A DNA stretch of 63,315 nucleotides from Streptomyces flaveus (lineage in GTDB: Bacteria; Actinomycetota; Actinomycetes; Streptomycetales; Streptomycetaceae), in assembly GCF_014647675.1 (NCBI RefSeq), contig NZ_BMPQ01000001.1, positions 1 through 63,315 of the forward strand. The letters run 5' to 3'. Shown here piece by piece: positions 26,463 through 35,757 of the stretch (the first letter of the stretch is position 1; the number at the start of each line of letters is the position of its first letter). The translations under genes and the position numbers were made by a program. The notes beneath the pieces are model-generated. The model searched no databases, was not told where the DNA came from, and was given only the letters and a program-made list of their open reading frames with translations.

Positions 26463-28688
26463 ATGCAGACCTCCGTGACGCCCACCCACTGCCCGTACTG
26501 CGCCCTGCAGTGCGGAATGAATCTCACGCCCGAGCAGGACGGTGGCGTCGCGGTGGTCGAGCGCCCGGACTTCCCGGTGAACCGTGGCGCGCTGTGCGGC
26601 AAGGGCCGTACCGCGCCCGCGGTGCTGTCATCGAGCATCCGCCTGACGACCCCGCTGGTCCGGAACGCCGGTGTTCTGGAGCCCGCCACCTGGGAAGAAG
26701 CGCTCGGCCGGATCGCCGACGCGTTGTCCCGCACGCGTACGGAGCATGGCCCGGACGCGTGCGGGGTCTTCGGCGGCGGCGGGCTCACCAACGAGAAGGC
26801 GTACACGCTCGGGAAGTTCGCCCGCGTCGTGCTCGGCACCTCGCAGATCGACTACAACGGACGCTTCTGCATGTCGTCCGCGGCGGCCGGCGGGATCAAG
26901 GCGTTCGGCCTGGACCGGGGGCTGCCGTTCCCGCTGGAGGACATCCCGAAGACCGGCTGTGTCATCCTCGTCGGCTCGAACCTCGCCGAGACGATGCCGC
27001 CCGCACTGCGCTATCTCACCGAGCTCAAGGCCAACGGCGGCAAGCTGATCGTCATCGACCCGCGCCGCACCCGGACCGCCGAGCAGGCGGACCTGCACCT
27101 CGCCCCCCGCCCCGGTACGGATCTCGCCCTGGCGCTCGGCCTGCTGCACCTGGTCGTGGCGGAGGGGCGTACGGACGAGGCGTACATCCAGGAGCGTACG
27201 AGCGGCTGGGAGGAGGCGCGGGCCGCGGCGATGGCGCACTGGCCGGAGCTGGTGGAGCGGATCACCGGCGTGTCCGTGCCCGAACTCCGCGAGACGGTAC
27301 GGCTGTTCTGCGAGCCGGAGTCCGCGATGGTGCTCACCGCACGCGGGCCCGAGCAGCAGTCGAAGGGTACGGACACGGTGGGCGCGTGGATCAACCTGTG
27401 CCTGGCGACGGGCCGCGCCGGGCGTCCGCTGTCCGGCTACGGCTGTCTGACCGGGCAGGGCAACGGACAGGGCGGCCGTGAACACGGCCAGAAGGCCGAC
27501 CAGTTGCCCGGCTACCGCAAGCTCGACGACCCCGCGGCCCGCCGCCATGTGGCCGAGGTCTGGGGCGTGGACCCGGACTCACTTCCGGGCCCGGGCCGCA
27601 GCGCGTACGAGCTCCTCGACGCCCTCGGTACGGACATCCGCGCCCTGCTGCTGATGGCCTCGAACCCGGTGGTGTCGGCGCCGCGCGCCGCGCACATCGA
27701 GGAACGCATCAAGTCCCTGGACTTCCTGGCGGTCGCGGACGTGGTCCTGTCGGAGACGGCGGCCCTGGCGGACGTCGTCCTCCCGGTCACCCAGTGGGCC
27801 GAGGAGACCGGCACGATGACCAACCTGGAGGGCCGCGTGCTGCTGCGCAAGCAGGCGATCACGCCGCCCGAGGGCGTACGCAGCGACCTGCACGTGATGC
27901 ACGAACTGGCTGCCCGCCTGGGCGTGGAGAAGGGCTTCCCCACGGACCCGGAGGAGATCTTCGAGGAGCTGCGCCGGGCGAGCGCGGGCGGTCCCGCCGA
28001 CTACTCGGGGATCACGTACCGCCGGCTCATCGAGGAGAACGGGGTCTTCTGGCCGTGCCCGGCACCCGACCCCGCGGAGAGCGTCGAGGGCTCGGAGGAC
28101 TGCGAGGACTCCGCGCTCGACGTGCTGCCGGACGACCCTGCGGGCGAGGCCGAGCCCATGGCCCCGGCCGCCGCCGCGCCGGACGCCCGGCCGGGCGGAG
28201 CCACGGCCGTCGCCGCGTCGGGCAACCACCCCGGCACCCCCCGCCTCTTCCTCGACCGTTTCGCCACTCCCGACGGCCGTGCCCGGTTCGTCGCCGTGAC
28301 GCATCGGCCGCTCGCCGAGGAGCCCGACGCCGAGTACCCGGTGCTGCTGACCACCGGGCGGGTCGTCTCGCAGTACCAGTCCGGCGCCCAGACGCGTCGC
28401 GTGGACGAGCTGAACGCCGCCGCCCCCGGCCCCTTCGTGGAACTGCACCCGAGGCTCGCCGAGCGGCTCGGCGCCAAGGAGGGCGACCCCTTGGCCGTCG
28501 TGTCGCGGCGCGGTCGCGCGACCGCGCCCGCGCGGATCACCACCTCCATCCGCCCCGACACGGTCTTCATGCCCTTCCACTGGCCGGGCGAGGGCCGGGC
28601 CAACACTCTGACCAACCCGGCCCTCGACCCGACCTCCCGCATGCCGGAGTTCAAGGCGTGCGCGGTACGCGTTGAGCTCGCTGGCTAA
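26463..28688 (+). CDS. nasA: Assimilatory nitrate reductase, molybdopterin subunit
   Basis: The 741-residue molybdopterin oxidoreductase has an N-terminal [4Fe-4S] site (Cys10, Cys13, Cys17, Cys45), the Mo-bisMGD domains (YNGRFCMSSAAAG, VGSNLAETMPP, GQGNGQGGREHGQKADQLPG) and a C-terminal dinucleotide-binding domain (LTTGRVVSQYQSGAQTRR). Lack of a Tat signal argues for a cytoplasmic assimilatory enzyme that reduces nitrate to nitrite. An Ala/Glu/Pro-rich linker near residues 535-590 separates the last domain. ATG 26463 is chosen because upstream GTG 26442 lies inside the GlnR-like box. It works with NirBD at 49965. Confidence 0.9.
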   Translation: MQTSVTPTHCPYCALQCGMNLTPEQDGGVAVVERPDFPVNRGALCGKGRTAPAVLSSSIRLTTPLVRNAGVLEPATWEEALGRIADALSRTRTEHGPDACGVFGGGGLTNEKAYTLGKFARVVLGTSQIDYNGRFCMSSAAAGGIKAFGLDRGLPFPLEDIPKTGCVILVGSNLAETMPPALRYLTELKANGGKLIVIDPRRTRTAEQADLHLAPRPGTDLALALGLLHLVVAEGRTDEAYIQERTSGWEEARAAAMAHWPELVERITGVSVPELRETVRLFCEPESAMVLTARGPEQQSKGTDTVGAWINLCLATGRAGRPLSGYGCLTGQGNGQGGREHGQKADQLPGYRKLDDPAARRHVAEVWGVDPDSLPGPGRSAYELLDALGTDIRALLLMASNPVVSAPRAAHIEERIKSLDFLAVADVVLSETAALADVVLPVTQWAEETGTMTNLEGRVLLRKQAITPPEGVRSDLHVMHELAARLGVEKGFPTDPEEIFEELRRASAGGPADYSGITYRRLIEENGVFWPCPAPDPAESVEGSEDCEDSALDVLPDDPAGEAEPMAPAAAAPDARPGGATAVAASGNHPGTPRLFLDRFATPDGRARFVAVTHRPLAEEPDAEYPVLLTTGRVVSQYQSGAQTRRVDELNAAAPGPFVELHPRLAERLGAKEGDPLAVVSRRGRATAPARITTSIRPDTVFMPFHWPGEGRANTLTNPALDPTSRMPEFKACAVRVELAG

Positions 28689-28694
28689 GCGGTT

Positions 28695-28749
28695 CCGCGC
28701 CCCGTCAGGGGCGCGGGGAACTGCGCGACCAGCCACGACGGACCCGCAG
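28695..28749. repeat. Terminator hairpin and dispersed element, copy 2
   Basis: CCGCGCCCC at 28695-28703 pairs perfectly with GGGGCGCGG at 28708-28716 between the convergent nasA and glycosidase genes. It is continuous with a copy (28706-28749) of the dispersed element (core GGCGCGGGGAACTGCGCGAC). It probably ends transcription from both sides. Confidence 0.8.
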
Positions 28750-28765
28750 CTTCAAACCGGCCCAA

Positions 28766-31297
28766 CTAACCCAGCACCGGCGCCAGTTCCACCCTGTCGA
28801 TGTTCGGCGCCCAAGCCGCCGCGTTGGCGAACGTGACCGTGTTCTCGCCCTTCGCCAGATCGACCGGGACGCCGAGCGTCCAGTAGTCGTCCCAGCCCCA
28901 CGTGTTCTTGAAGGTCACCTTCCTGGTCGCGCCGCCGACCGTGATGTCCGCCGTGCGGGACATGATGTCGGTGTTGTACGAGTGGCCGTTGTCGCGGCGG
29001 TCGTTGTTGGCGTACGAGACGACCAGCATGTAGCGGCCCGCCTTGGGTGCGTCGACCTTGAACTGGGCCGTACTGGCAGCCGAGTTGCCGAGCCAGCCGA
29101 TGTACGAGCCCGCCGAGGCGTACGACGAGGACTCCAGCCGTGCTCCCCCGGCCAGGGTCGCGTCGGCGCCCTCGTACCCGAGCGTGCCCGAGGACGAGCC
29201 CGCCCCCGACACGTCCAGCGAGCGCAGTCCGACACCCGAACCGGTCGCCGTCACACGGTTGTTGCCCGCGACCAGGTACAGCCGGAGCGCCTTGCCCGGC
29301 GGTGCCGTCACCGTCTGCCCGTGCAGGGACAGCTTCACGGACGCCGAGGCCCGCGAGGTCAGCGTGTAGTAGCCGTCACGCGGCGCGTACACGTCGTAGA
29401 CCGCCTTGTCGCCGGAGCCGAGCCGCAGGGTTCCCGTCCCGGTGCCGGCCGAACTCCCGTAGTCGTACGCCGGCTTGCCCGACACGTCCGCGAGCGTCGC
29501 CTCGTACTGCGCCGACGGCGTGGTACTCGCCGTCAGATCGACGCGGTCCAGCGTCACCTCCGTGTTGCCCTTGGCCAGCGTCAGCGTGTGGCTGCCGGCC
29601 GTGAGGGAGACGGGGACCGTCTGCAGGCCCCGGTACGTCCAGTTCTCCGTCGAGGGGTACGTCACCGTCGTGGCGGCGGCGCCGTCCACCAGGAGCTTCT
29701 GCGTGGCGGGCGTCCCGCTCTGGTTGCCGTACAGGATCCCCAGGTCGTACGTCCCCGTGCGCGGGACCGAGACCGTGAAGTCCACCTTGCTGGAGGCGGT
29801 GTTGAGCGAGCCGACGTCCTTGGTGCCGGAGGCGGCGTACCCGTTGGCGTTGGACACCGTGCCCTGGGTGTAGACCTTCCCGCCGGTGATCGCCGCGTCC
29901 TCCGCCTCGTACGACGCCGACCAGGGGACGGACGGCGTGGCGGGCGTGCCGGAGCCGGCCGGGTTGAGGACGACGCGGTACGCCGACATCTTCCGCATGC
30001 CGGTGAGCGGAACGGTGACCGTGCCGTCCTTCGCCACCTTCAGCTTCACGCGCTTGAGCACCTGAGGCGCCGCGTGCGCGCCCTCGTACCCCGACCAGGC
30101 CGCCTCCGCCACGGTCGCGGTGACCGAGGACCCGAAGACCTTGCGGTCGACGCTCTTGACGACGACGTCCGCGTCGCCCGCCGCGCCGCCGAGCACCACC
30201 TGCGCCTGCCTGCGCTTCTTGTCGTACGAGGCGAGGCCCTGGAGCGTGTCGATGGTGTTGGCCTGCGGCGGGGTCACCTTGACGGTGTTGCCGGTCAGGC
30301 CCGCGTACCAGCGGAAGAGCCACCAGCCGCCGTTGGGGATGTTCGTACGCACGACATTGCCGTCCATGTTGCCGGCGGCGTCCCAGTAGGCCTGGTTGGC
30401 ATACACCTTGTTCCGCTCGAACATCGACACCCACTGCACGAGCTGCCCCGGCACGGACAGATCGCGGCGGTTGGCGTACTCGTCGATGTTGATCTTCAAC
30501 GGTGCGATGCCGAGGTTCTTCTCGATCGAGCGGTAGGTGTCGTAGTGCCCCTGGAAGTCCCGCAGCGAGCCGGAGTCCAGCTCGTGCCAGGTCATGATCT
30601 GGGGCAGGACGTTCTCGCGCTTCGCGAAGGTGAGGAAGTCGGTCAACAGGCGTGTGTGGTACGCGGATTCGTTCGGGCCGGCGATCACGGCGTCGGGGTC
30701 GATCGCGCGGATCCGCTCGTACACCGTCTTCCAGTCCTTGAAGAACCGGTCGCGGTTGGCCTCGTACTGCGCCTGGTCGGAGGTGCCGAGGTTGTACCAG
30801 ATCTGGTCGGGCTCGTTGAACGGGATGTAGACGAAGCGGTCGCTGTTCGGGGCGGCCGACACCTCCTCGACGATCTTGTCGACCTTGGGGAGGTAGTCGT
30901 CGATGCCGAGGTCCTCGTACGGCCACTTGGCGTAGACGTCCTGCATCATCACGTTGATCTCGCCGCCGCCGTTGCGGAAGAACGACTTGGAGACGGTGAT
31001 CGCGTCACCGTTGGGGTGCTGGGCACCGCCCTCCGGCTTCTGCGAGATGCTGGTGATCTTCAGGGGCTCCAGCGCGGCATCACTGGGTACGCCGTCGTCG
31101 CTGAGCCCGTACAGCGCGCCGTTCGCACCGAGCATCACCGGACCCTCGGAGGCGGCGAGGTCGGCGGAGAGGCGGGGCGCCGCCGCGCGTTCCGCCCCTC
31201 GGGCCGCGGACATCTGGGCCGCCGATATGGCCCCTCCCATCAGTGCGAGCGTGAGGACCGCTGTGGTCCATCGTCTGGTGCGCGTTCTCCGACTCAT
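28766..31297 (-). CDS. Secreted multi-domain glycoside hydrolase with CBM-like modules
   Basis: The 843-residue protein has a signal peptide (about 1-36), a (beta/alpha)8-like catalytic domain (about 50-450), a first CBM6/35-like module starting SYEAEDAAITGG near 462, a middle beta-rich region, and a second CBM-like module from about 705. FNEPD (Glu162) and NIDEYAN (Glu273) have the spacing and context of acid/base and nucleophile in clan GH-A enzymes such as GH39. It should act outside the cell on a polysaccharide or glycoside; beside a GH36 alpha-galactosidase a galactose- or arabinose-containing glycan is plausible. I cannot name the family securely. Confidence 0.82.
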   Translation of the reverse strand: MSRRTRTRRWTTAVLTLALMGGAISAAQMSAARGAERAAAPRLSADLAASEGPVMLGANGALYGLSDDGVPSDAALEPLKITSISQKPEGGAQHPNGDAITVSKSFFRNGGGEINVMMQDVYAKWPYEDLGIDDYLPKVDKIVEEVSAAPNSDRFVYIPFNEPDQIWYNLGTSDQAQYEANRDRFFKDWKTVYERIRAIDPDAVIAGPNESAYHTRLLTDFLTFAKRENVLPQIMTWHELDSGSLRDFQGHYDTYRSIEKNLGIAPLKINIDEYANRRDLSVPGQLVQWVSMFERNKVYANQAYWDAAGNMDGNVVRTNIPNGGWWLFRWYAGLTGNTVKVTPPQANTIDTLQGLASYDKKRRQAQVVLGGAAGDADVVVKSVDRKVFGSSVTATVAEAAWSGYEGAHAAPQVLKRVKLKVAKDGTVTVPLTGMRKMSAYRVVLNPAGSGTPATPSVPWSASYEAEDAAITGGKVYTQGTVSNANGYAASGTKDVGSLNTASSKVDFTVSVPRTGTYDLGILYGNQSGTPATQKLLVDGAAATTVTYPSTENWTYRGLQTVPVSLTAGSHTLTLAKGNTEVTLDRVDLTASTTPSAQYEATLADVSGKPAYDYGSSAGTGTGTLRLGSGDKAVYDVYAPRDGYYTLTSRASASVKLSLHGQTVTAPPGKALRLYLVAGNNRVTATGSGVGLRSLDVSGAGSSSGTLGYEGADATLAGGARLESSSYASAGSYIGWLGNSAASTAQFKVDAPKAGRYMLVVSYANNDRRDNGHSYNTDIMSRTADITVGGATRKVTFKNTWGWDDYWTLGVPVDLAKGENTVTFANAAAWAPNIDRVELAPVLG

Positions 31298-31318
31298 CCA
31301 CCGGCTCCTGGACTCTTG

Positions 31319-31371
31319 TGTGAACGGTCACATTCAGCGCATGATTCTCCCGCCGACGTACCATCTGTCAA
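31319..31371 (-). promoter_or_regulatory. Glycosidase promoter with LacI-type operator
   Basis: On the minus strand TTGACA (31371-31366), a 16-base spacer and GAGAAT (31349-31344) form a good promoter. Just downstream, TGTGAACGGTCACA at 31319-31332 is an inverted repeat TGTGA-N4-TCACA lying in the expected start region, 22 bases before the ATG. A nearly identical inverted copy overlaps the start of the divergent LacI gene. Confidence 0.75.
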
Positions 31372-31394
31372 CACCTGTAGCAGGACTAGCCTGG

Positions 31395-31408
31395 AGTGAC
31401 CGTTCACA
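31395..31408 (+). promoter_or_regulatory. LacI-type operator at the regulator gene start
   Basis: AGTGACCGTTCACA matches the reverse complement of the 31319 operator at 13 of 14 positions and reaches the A of the LacI ATG at 31408. Binding here would shut off the regulator's own expression. Confidence 0.65.
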
Positions 31409-32433
31409 TGAGGAGCGTTCAGGAGCCGACCATCCGGGACGTCGCCCGCACGGCCGGCGTCTCCCACCAGACCGTCTCGCGCGTCATCAACGGCAACGAA
31501 CGCGTCGCCGAAGCCACCCGCCGACGGGTGCAGGCCGCGATAGGCGAACTCGGCTACCGGCCCAACCGGGCCGCGCGCGAACTCGCCGGCAAGGCGGTCC
31601 GCTCGCTGACCGTGCTCACCTCCGACACCTCCCTGTACGGCAACGCGGCGGCGCTGCGCGGCATCGAGGAGGCCGCGCGCACAGCGGGTTTCGCGGTCTC
31701 GATCAGCGTGCTCGACCGGCACGCCGCCCTGGACGCCGAGGAGTTGCGGGCCCGGCTGGTACGCCCGGGCGAGCCCGTGATCGTGATCGCCTTCGACGCG
31801 GCGGGCGCCCGGGCGCTGGAGCTGCTGCCCCCGGACGTACCGGTGACGGCACTGGTCGAGCGGCCACCGGGCGACGACCCGGACCCCCGGCACGTATGGC
31901 TCGACGACCGCCTCGCCGCCACCCGCGCCACCCGCCATCTGCTCGGCCTCGGCCATCCGACCGTGCACTGCCTCGCGCTCCCGTCGTCCACGGCACACAC
32001 CGCACAGCGGACGGAGGGCTGGCTGGACGCCTTGCGGGAAGCGGGAGTCGACGCCCCCGCGCCGGTCGAGGGCGGCTGGACGCCGCGCTCCGGTTACCTG
32101 GCAGCGCGCGGGCTGCTGGAACACCACCCCGACACCACCGCCGTACTGTGCGGCAACGACGACCTGGCGCTCGGGATGCTGCGGGCGGCGCGGGAGGCGG
32201 GGCGCCGGGTGCCGGACGAGCTGAGCGTCGTGGGCTTCGACGACACGCCCGCGTCCGCGTATCTCGCTCCGGCGCTGACCACGGTACGGCTGGACTTCGA
32301 GGGGCTCGGGCGTACGTGTTTCGGCCTGCTGCATCGCCTGCTGGATCCGTCGGCTCCGGGGCAGGAGCCTTGTGCGGAGCCGGAGTTGATCGTGCGGGAG
32401 AGTTCGGGGCCGGGTGGCAGGGGTAACGGTTGA
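31408..32433 (+). CDS. LacI-family transcriptional regulator
   Basis: The 341-residue protein has the N-terminal LacI HTH (TIRDVARTAGVSHQTVSRVINGNERV), the hinge-helix region (RPNRAARELAGK) and a periplasmic-binding-like sugar domain with the family signature CGNDDLALGMLRAAREAG. It should repress the divergent secreted glycosidase and probably the downstream GH36 gene until a galactoside-type sugar binds. ATG 31408 follows GGAG 31393-31396; GTG 31396 is an alternative. The GH36 gene begins 63 bp downstream on the same strand. Confidence 0.93.
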   Translation: MRSVQEPTIRDVARTAGVSHQTVSRVINGNERVAEATRRRVQAAIGELGYRPNRAARELAGKAVRSLTVLTSDTSLYGNAAALRGIEEAARTAGFAVSISVLDRHAALDAEELRARLVRPGEPVIVIAFDAAGARALELLPPDVPVTALVERPPGDDPDPRHVWLDDRLAATRATRHLLGLGHPTVHCLALPSSTAHTAQRTEGWLDALREAGVDAPAPVEGGWTPRSGYLAARGLLEHHPDTTAVLCGNDDLALGMLRAAREAGRRVPDELSVVGFDDTPASAYLAPALTTVRLDFEGLGRTCFGLLHRLLDPSAPGQEPCAEPELIVRESSGPGGRGNG

Positions 32434-32496
32434 CTTGGTGACTTTGGGATCACGGCATCAGGACATGAGTCATCAGGGCTATCGCGGGGAGATCGG

Positions 32497-34653
32497 GTGA
32501 CGCAGGACCACGGCAACGGCGTACGGCACTATCGCTGGGGGCATTCAGAGCTCGCGGTCGACTTCGACTTCGGCGGGGCCGGCAGGGCAGATGAGACCGG
32601 CGGGCCCAGCGGGGCCGCTTGGGCCGCCGGTGTCGGCGGGGACTCGGCTCGGCTGCTCCGAGTGGGGCGGCCGGGCGATCCGGAGCCGAAGGACGAGGAT
32701 GCCGAGGTCCGTGCCGCGTTGCCGCTGGTCGATCTGGTGCTGGCCGGTGAGGGGACGGGGTTCTCGGGGCCGCGGTTCACCGGGACGGCGCTCGGGCCGC
32801 GGCTGCGGTACCGGGGACACAACGCCACGTACGACGACGGCTGGCATCGTCTGACCGTCGAACTCCACGATCCGGCAAGCGAGTTGGCGGTCTTCGCGGA
32901 GTACGCCTCGCCCGACGGGGTGCCGGTGCTGCGCTCCCGGGTACGGCTCCGCAACGACGGCTCCGCGCCGGTCACCCTGCGCTCGGTCAGCAGTCTGCTC
33001 CTTGGCGCCCTGCCCTCCCCCGACGACCTGCTCGTGTTCCGGGCGCGCAACGACTGGCTCGCCGAATGCCGTTGGTACACCGAGCCGCTGAGGGCGTCCG
33101 TGCCCGACATCGGCCGGGACGTCCACGAGCACGACAGCCGGGCCGCGGTACGCCTGGCCGGGCGGGGCAGCTGGCCCACCGACGGACACTTGGCGATGGG
33201 CGCCCTCAACCACCATACGGACGAACGCAGTTGGCTGTGGCAGATCGAGTCCGCGGCGAGCTGGTCCTGGGAGGCGGGGGAAGCCGGCGGGCACACGTAT
33301 CTGACGCTCGGCGGGCCGACCTCGGACGAGCACGGCTGGCGTGAAGTCCTTGAGCCGGGCGGGGAGTTCGGCAGCGAGTGGGGGGCACTGGCCCTCGGCA
33401 CCTGCTTCGACGGAGCGCTGGCCGCGCTGACGACGTACCGCCGTCTCGTCCGCCGCCCGCACCCCGACCACGAGCGGCTCCCCGTCATCTTCAACGACTA
33501 CATGAACACGTTGATGGGCGACCCGACCACCGAGAAGCTCCTGCCGCTGATCGACGCGGCGGCCTCGGCCGGGGCGGAGTACTTCTGCATCGACGCCGGC
33601 TGGTACGACGACTCCGCGGGCTGGTGGGACAGCGTCGGCGCCTGGCTGCCGTCCTCCGGGCGCTTCCCCGGCGGAGGGCTCGGGGCAGTGCTCGACCGTA
33701 TCCGCTCACGAGGGATGGTGCCCGGGCTGTGGCTGGAGCCGGAGGTCGTGGGCGTCCGCAGCGCCGTCGCGCGCGAGCTGCCGGATGCCGCCTTCCTGCG
33801 CCACGAGGGCGGTATCCGGGTCACCGAACAGGGCCGCCACCAACTGGACCTGACGCATCCGGCGGCTCGCGCCCACCTCGACGAGGCGGTGGACCGGATC
33901 GTGGGCGAGTGGGGTGTGGGCTATCTGAAGCTGGACTACAACATCACCACGTCCGTGCCGGGGTTGCTCTCGCATACGCGGGCGTGGCTGTCCTGGCTGT
34001 CGTCGGTCCTGGACCGCCACCCGTCGCTGGTGATCGAGAACTGCGGGTCCGGCGGCATGCGCATGGACGGCGCTTCACTGGCCGTCGCGCAGGTGCAGTC
34101 CACGTCGGACCAGCAGGATCCGCTCCGCTATCCACCGATCGCTGTCGCGGCGCCGACGGCTGTGCCGCCGGAGCAGGGGGCGGTGTGGGCGTACCCACAG
34201 CCCGAGTTCTCGGACGACGAGATCAACTTCACGTTGGGGACGGCGCTGCTGGGGCGGGTGCATCTGTCGGGGCATCTTGATCGGATGTCGCCGGGGCAGC
34301 TGTCGTTGGTACGGGACGCTGTGGCGACGTACAAGTCGATCCGGGGTGACCTGCGGGCGGGGGTGGCGTTCTGGCCGCTCGGGTTGCCGGGGTGGGCGGA
34401 TGAGTGGGTGGCGTTGGGGGTGCGGGTGCCGGCGTCGGAGGTGACGTATCTGTCGGTGTGGCGCCGGGGCGGCGCGGCGGAACGGCAGCTGTCCGTGCCG
34501 CAGTTGGCGGGCCGGGAGGACGTACAGGTCGAGATCCTGCATCCGTCGGCGCCGGCCAGTACGGCGGAGTGGGACGGGGAGGCGGGGGTGCTGCGGGTGG
34601 TGTTGCCGGCTTCTCCGGCGGTGCTGCTGGTCCGGGTTGCCTCTGGCGGCTGA
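32497..34653 (+). CDS. Alpha-galactosidase, GH36 family
   Basis: The 718-residue protein has the GH36 layout: an N-terminal beta-supersandwich, a TIM barrel with FCIDAGWYDD, LWLEPEVV, the nucleophile Asp480 in YLKLDYN and the acid/base Asp538 in QSTSDQQDP, then a C-terminal beta domain. It releases alpha-linked galactose from oligosaccharides. No signal peptide is seen, so it is probably cytoplasmic and processes imported oligosaccharides made by the upstream secreted glycosidase. GTG 32497 follows GGGGAG. It may be co-transcribed with the LacI gene. Confidence 0.93.
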   Translation: MTQDHGNGVRHYRWGHSELAVDFDFGGAGRADETGGPSGAAWAAGVGGDSARLLRVGRPGDPEPKDEDAEVRAALPLVDLVLAGEGTGFSGPRFTGTALGPRLRYRGHNATYDDGWHRLTVELHDPASELAVFAEYASPDGVPVLRSRVRLRNDGSAPVTLRSVSSLLLGALPSPDDLLVFRARNDWLAECRWYTEPLRASVPDIGRDVHEHDSRAAVRLAGRGSWPTDGHLAMGALNHHTDERSWLWQIESAASWSWEAGEAGGHTYLTLGGPTSDEHGWREVLEPGGEFGSEWGALALGTCFDGALAALTTYRRLVRRPHPDHERLPVIFNDYMNTLMGDPTTEKLLPLIDAAASAGAEYFCIDAGWYDDSAGWWDSVGAWLPSSGRFPGGGLGAVLDRIRSRGMVPGLWLEPEVVGVRSAVARELPDAAFLRHEGGIRVTEQGRHQLDLTHPAARAHLDEAVDRIVGEWGVGYLKLDYNITTSVPGLLSHTRAWLSWLSSVLDRHPSLVIENCGSGGMRMDGASLAVAQVQSTSDQQDPLRYPPIAVAAPTAVPPEQGAVWAYPQPEFSDDEINFTLGTALLGRVHLSGHLDRMSPGQLSLVRDAVATYKSIRGDLRAGVAFWPLGLPGWADEWVALGVRVPASEVTYLSVWRRGGAAERQLSVPQLAGREDVQVEILHPSAPASTAEWDGEAGVLRVVLPASPAVLLVRVASGG

Positions 34654-34664
34654 GCGGTTGGGGT

Positions 34665-34700
34665 CGCACTCTTGGCTGGTACCGAGGGTGCAACTGCGGG
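34665..34700. terminator. Imperfect hairpin after the alpha-galactosidase gene
   Basis: GTCGCACTCTTGG, a six-base loop and CCGAGGGTGCAAC form an imperfect stem about 12 bases past the GH36 stop. Stem and loop resemble the perfect hairpin at 38606-38663 (shared CCGAGGGTGC), suggesting a common element type. Confidence 0.55.
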
Positions 34701-34756
34701 TGGATGAGGGTGCGCTCTTGCTCACCGGTGGTGCTAGGGCGCGTATCGAGTCGAGA

Positions 34757-35350
34757 TCAAGCGGTTTGCGTGAGGTCCTTGATCCAGATCATGGAGGCGC
34801 GGAGATGAAGGCCAGCGAGGTAGCTCTCGGGGGTCTTGTCGTAGCGGGTGGCGATACCCCGCCAGGCTTTCAACTTGTTGATCAGGCGCTCGACGGTGTT
34901 CCTCTCCTTGTAGAGGTCGGCATCGTGCCCGACGGGTCGGCCGCCCCTGCTGCCTTTCTTCTTCCGGTTCGCGGCCTGGTCTTTCTTCTCCGGGATGACC
35001 GCCTTGATCTGGCGTTTACGCAGGTAGGTGCGGTTTCCTCGGGACGAGTACGCCTTGTCTCCGGCGACCGCGCCGGGCCGAGTGCGGGGACGGCCGACCG
35101 GCCCGCGGACCCGCACCTTGGCCAGCACGGGGATGAACTGCGGGCCGTCGGCGGCCTGCCCCGCGGTCAGGACAAGCCCGAGTGGGCGGCACTTCCGGTC
35201 AGCGGCAAAGTGGATCTTGCTGGTCTGCCCGCCGCGCGAGCGCCCGAGCAGGGCAACCTTCAGCCGGAGTCTGCGCCGCCGCCGGATGCGGCGCCGTTCC
35301 TCCCGCTTGGGGTCGTTGCCGGCGGCCTGCCCGGCTTGTCCTTCTGGCAC
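34757..35350 (-). CDS. IS5-family transposase, C-terminal frame (orfB)
   Basis: The 197-residue reading frame holds the DDE_Tnp part: GRSRGGQTSKIHFAAD, VAGDKAYSSRGNRTYLRKR (second acidic residue) and DADLYKERNTVERLINKLKAWRGIATRYDKT with the terminal Glu of the DDE triad. It overlaps orfA by 91 bases in another frame, so a full transposase would arise by ribosomal frameshifting in the overlap. No deletion is obvious, so the element may be active. Confidence 0.85.
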   Translation of the reverse strand: MPEGQAGQAAGNDPKREERRRIRRRRRLRLKVALLGRSRGGQTSKIHFAADRKCRPLGLVLTAGQAADGPQFIPVLAKVRVRGPVGRPRTRPGAVAGDKAYSSRGNRTYLRKRQIKAVIPEKKDQAANRKKKGSRGGRPVGHDADLYKERNTVERLINKLKAWRGIATRYDKTPESYLAGLHLRASMIWIKDLTQTA

Positions 35351-35757
35351 GCCCCTTTTTGCCGGGCCTTCTCCTCCTCGACGGCGGCCTTCTCCAGAGC
35401 GCTGAGAACGTCGTCATCAAGGTGCATCCCGGCGGCGTCGTGGTGGGCGCGGGCGGTGGTGGAGTCCACGCTGACCAGGGACAAATCCACCTCGCCCCGC
35501 TCAGCGGCCTGTGCGATCAGGCCCTCCAGCAAGGCCTCGAAGACACCGGCGTCCCGCCACTGCCGGAAGCGGTTATGGACAGTGGGCCAAGCCCCGAACT
35601 CCGCTGGCATCTCCCGCCATTGCCCGCCCGTCTTGAACCGCCAGATCACGCCCTCGAACTGCTGCCGAAGCCGCTCTGGATACGGGCCGTACCTGCCGAT
35701 CGGCAGGTACGGCCCGATGAACTTCCACTCCTCGTCCGTCAGTTGTGCTCGTGTCAC
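35260..35757 (-). CDS. IS5-family transposase, N-terminal frame (orfA)
   Basis: The 165-residue frame starts at GTG 35757 (VTRAQLTDEEWKFIGPYLP) and includes the DUF4096-type N-terminal helix bundle (FEGVIWRFKTGGQWREMP, FGAWPTVHNRFRQWRDAGVFEALL) and the first DDE Asp in SVDSTTARAHHDAAG. It ends out of frame inside orfB, the usual IS427-group arrangement. Confidence 0.85.
   Translation of the reverse strand: MTRAQLTDEEWKFIGPYLPIGRYGPYPERLRQQFEGVIWRFKTGGQWREMPAEFGAWPTVHNRFRQWRDAGVFEALLEGLIAQAAERGEVDLSLVSVDSTTARAHHDAAGMHLDDDVLSALEKAAVEEEKARQKGACQKDKPGRPPATTPSGRNGAASGGGADSG

Noticed and set aside
32434..32496. Third LacI operator before the GH36 gene
   Set aside because: The only dyad, GTGA-N8-TCAC, has the wrong spacing compared with the two TGTGA-N4-TCACA sites.
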